From Pseudomonadota bacterium (GTDB taxonomy: Bacteria; Pseudomonadota; Gammaproteobacteria; CALCKW01): DNA of 34,103 bases. Numbering within the stretch: position 1 is the stretch's first letter; every line of letters begins with the position of its first letter. The position numbers and the translations under genes were made by a program. The notes beneath the pieces were generated by a model. That model ran no database searches. It saw nothing but the letters and a program-made list of their open reading frames with translations, and was not told the DNA's origin. The DNA lies in contig JBCCUP010000049.1 in the NCBI GenBank assembly GCA_039196715.1, forward strand, positions 1 through 34,103, given 5' to 3'. Positions 32,468 to 34,103 of this stretch are shown piece by piece.

Positions 32468-34069
32468 CTACTCAAACCGGTTTGCCCAGACGCGCATCTG
32501 GCCGTGGGCATCCTGCCGCTGGCCGATCGCGAGCGCACGACCACCCGGGTCGACCACCAACGCGGCGAGCATCGCGGAGCGCGGCGTGATGGCGTGGGCG
32601 TGCGACCAGCCACTCCGGGCACTGTAACGCCGCGCCCAGACACTGGCGCCGCCGTCGTCAACACGGCTCCAGGCGACCAGCGCGTTGCCGTTGCTGTCGA
32701 TTGCCGCCCGCGGGTAGCCGCCCTCACCGTCGCGTGCGAGCGGTGCTGGCGTGCCCCACCGTTGCGCTCGGAACTGGCTTGCGTGCACCTGCCAGGCGGC
32801 CTGGCTCGACGCGCGGCGTTGCATCCAGACCGCGATGGCGTCGCCGTGTGGGCCGAGCGCCAGCGAGGGCAGTGCCGACTCCGTGTCGGGGTCGCGCTGT
32901 ACCGCCACCGGTGCCCGCCACCCGAGACCGGGTGTGTGTCTGCTGGCGTACACGTGGCCGGTGTTGCCAGCACCCTGAACCCACAGGGACACGGCAGTGC
33001 CGTCGTCGGTCACGGCCAGACGGTGATCGCGCACCTGGCCGTCGAGGCTGTCGGTGATTTTCTGCGGGTATTGCCAGCCACTTCCGGGTTGGTATTGGCG
33101 TACCCACAGCGATGTGTCCGCCTTGCGGTACCGACGCCAGCTCAAGGTGAAGCGGCCCCGTGCGTCGGCGCCCACCCGGGGGGCATCGACCAGGTCCGGT
33201 CCACCCTGGTCGAGTGGTTTGGCGCCTTGCCAGCCCGTCTGCGGCCGGTAGAGGTTGCCCCAGACGGTGTCTGCTGTGTGTGTTTCCCACACGGCCAGCG
33301 CCGACCCGTCAGCCGAGAGCGCGATGCGGGGCAGGTGGCTGCTCGCTGCACCCGGGCGGTCGATCTGGGTGGGTTCCGACCAGCCGCTGTCGGGTGCGAA
33401 ACGGGCCGCCCAGACCGACTCGCTGATCAACCGGGCCCGGTCTTCGGCAGCGCTGCGTGTCCACACGGCGATCGCGTCGCCCCGCGGTGTGCTGGCCATG
33501 GCGGCGCGCCCGGCGATGTCCGAGGCGAGCTTGCGCGCGCTGCTCCAGCCGCTGAGCGGGTTGAATCGGTTCCACCAGAGGCTGCTCTCGCCGTCGCTGG
33601 AGTGCTGCCACAGCGCCAACACCGTACCGTCGGCCTGGGTGGCGAGTTGGGGGTCGTGGGCGTTGCGCAGCGAACCCATCGCGAGGTTCTCGCTGCCGCG
33701 CCACTGCCCGTCGGCGGTGGTGAAGGTCCAGTGCCGGTGGTCGACACGTTCACGCTGCGTGTCGGCGTCGCGGTGCACGACGCGGCTGGTCGCGGTGTAG
33801 TCGGCGGCGAGCGCCAACGGGTGCTCGGGCACGAACCACGGCCGGTTGTCGCTCAAGCCGTACAACGCCGCGCGCGCATTCCCGCCGCGGTGGTTGAGTG
33901 TCAGCGGCACTGCGTCTCCGCCCAGGTCGAACAGCGGCTTGTCCGCGTGGTGGAGGGCCACCGCGCCCGGCAGCGGCAGGGCGGGCACGTGTCGCGGGTT
34001 GACCGCATCGTGTTGGTAGGCGAGTACGGCAGTGGCAGACAGGGCGCTCAGGGCAAGGGCGGCTTTCAT
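32468..34069 (-). CDS. Secreted repeat protein, probable seven- or eight-bladed beta-propeller
   Basis: The 533-residue product has a short signal peptide (MKAALALSALSATAVLA). After about 140 residues a repeat of roughly 50-55 residues recurs. Each unit reads like DGTVLALW then a short loop, SLWWNRF or SVWAARF, and then a P-SGW turn (FNPLSGW, FAPDSGW, YRPQTGW, YQPGSGW, HTPGLGW, YSARSGW, plus one divergent QFRAQRWG). An eighth partial unit ends the chain as RVWANRF. Such closure is typical of beta-propellers. No catalytic motif is recognised; ligand binding at the surface or in the periplasm is a guess. GGAGA lies five bases before the ATG. It is followed by the 78-residue gene. Confidence 0.75.
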   Translation of the reverse strand: MKAALALSALSATAVLAYQHDAVNPRHVPALPLPGAVALHHADKPLFDLGGDAVPLTLNHRGGNARAALYGLSDNRPWFVPEHPLALAADYTATSRVVHRDADTQRERVDHRHWTFTTADGQWRGSENLAMGSLRNAHDPQLATQADGTVLALWQHSSDGESSLWWNRFNPLSGWSSARKLASDIAGRAAMASTPRGDAIAVWTRSAAEDRARLISESVWAARFAPDSGWSEPTQIDRPGAASSHLPRIALSADGSALAVWETHTADTVWGNLYRPQTGWQGAKPLDQGGPDLVDAPRVGADARGRFTLSWRRYRKADTSLWVRQYQPGSGWQYPQKITDSLDGQVRDHRLAVTDDGTAVSLWVQGAGNTGHVYASRHTPGLGWRAPVAVQRDPDTESALPSLALGPHGDAIAVWMQRRASSQAAWQVHASQFRAQRWGTPAPLARDGEGGYPRAAIDSNGNALVAWSRVDDGGASVWARRYSARSGWSHAHAITPRSAMLAALVVDPGGRALAIGQRQDAHGQMRVWANRFE

Positions 34070-34103
34070 GGCGGTCTCCGGTACAGGACGTTGATTACTG
34101 ATG

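Overview
The window is a gene-dense, GC-rich piece of a bacterial chromosome, most likely from a free-living, probably aquatic, gammaproteobacterium. The evidence is the E. coli-like PurB, a YciO/ScpA/ScpB cluster, YciB, a RoxA-type ribosomal oxygenase, a TamA/TamB pair and a gamma-type tRNA-Val(GAC). One element is unusual for that group: a SAM-II (SAM-alpha) riboswitch before metZ, an arrangement best known from Alphaproteobacteria. There is no phage, insertion sequence or CRISPR array. The long open frames opposite the real genes are a by-product of the high GC.

Region 1 (1-8420): a truncated gene for a secreted helical-repeat protein; a SAM-II riboswitch with metZ (methionine synthesis); a GT-C-like membrane protein; yciB; then yciO-scpA-scpB. 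ScpB carries a long acidic tail. It is followed by an unrecognised, strongly bipartite (acidic then Arg/Lys/Ala-rich, histone-H1-like) protein that contains a repeated amphipathic module. Together these look like an expanded chromosome-condensation locus.

Region 2 (8431-19582): a small secreted pilin-like protein, then a full D-xylose locus. The operon xylF-xylH-xylG-xylA lies on the minus strand and ends in a strong terminator. The ROK-family regulator xylR is divergent from it, and xylB is a separate minus-strand unit. Similar AT-rich operator-like sequences lie upstream of xylF and xylB, so XylR probably controls both. Two periplasmic or secreted proteins are embedded here: a CRTAC1-like FG-GAP/ASPIC protein overlapping the end of xylR, and a di-heme MauG/cytochrome c peroxidase-family protein whose start overlaps the end of xylB. 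Their 3' ends overlap each other.

Region 3 (19616-28904): a minus-strand operon roxA-GNAT-Smr (two members have known or suspected ribosome links); divergently, tamA-tamB for outer-membrane assembly; purB; and tRNA-Val with its own promoter and terminator.

Region 4 (28905-34103): a REC-HDOD regulator, a DUF1330 protein, a cadherin-like/SGNH hydrolase lipoprotein, an AT-rich 0.4-kb spacer holding two degenerate copies of a structured element and a candidate small RNA, then a two-gene unit encoding a secreted repeat (beta-propeller-like) protein and a 78-residue protein of unknown function.
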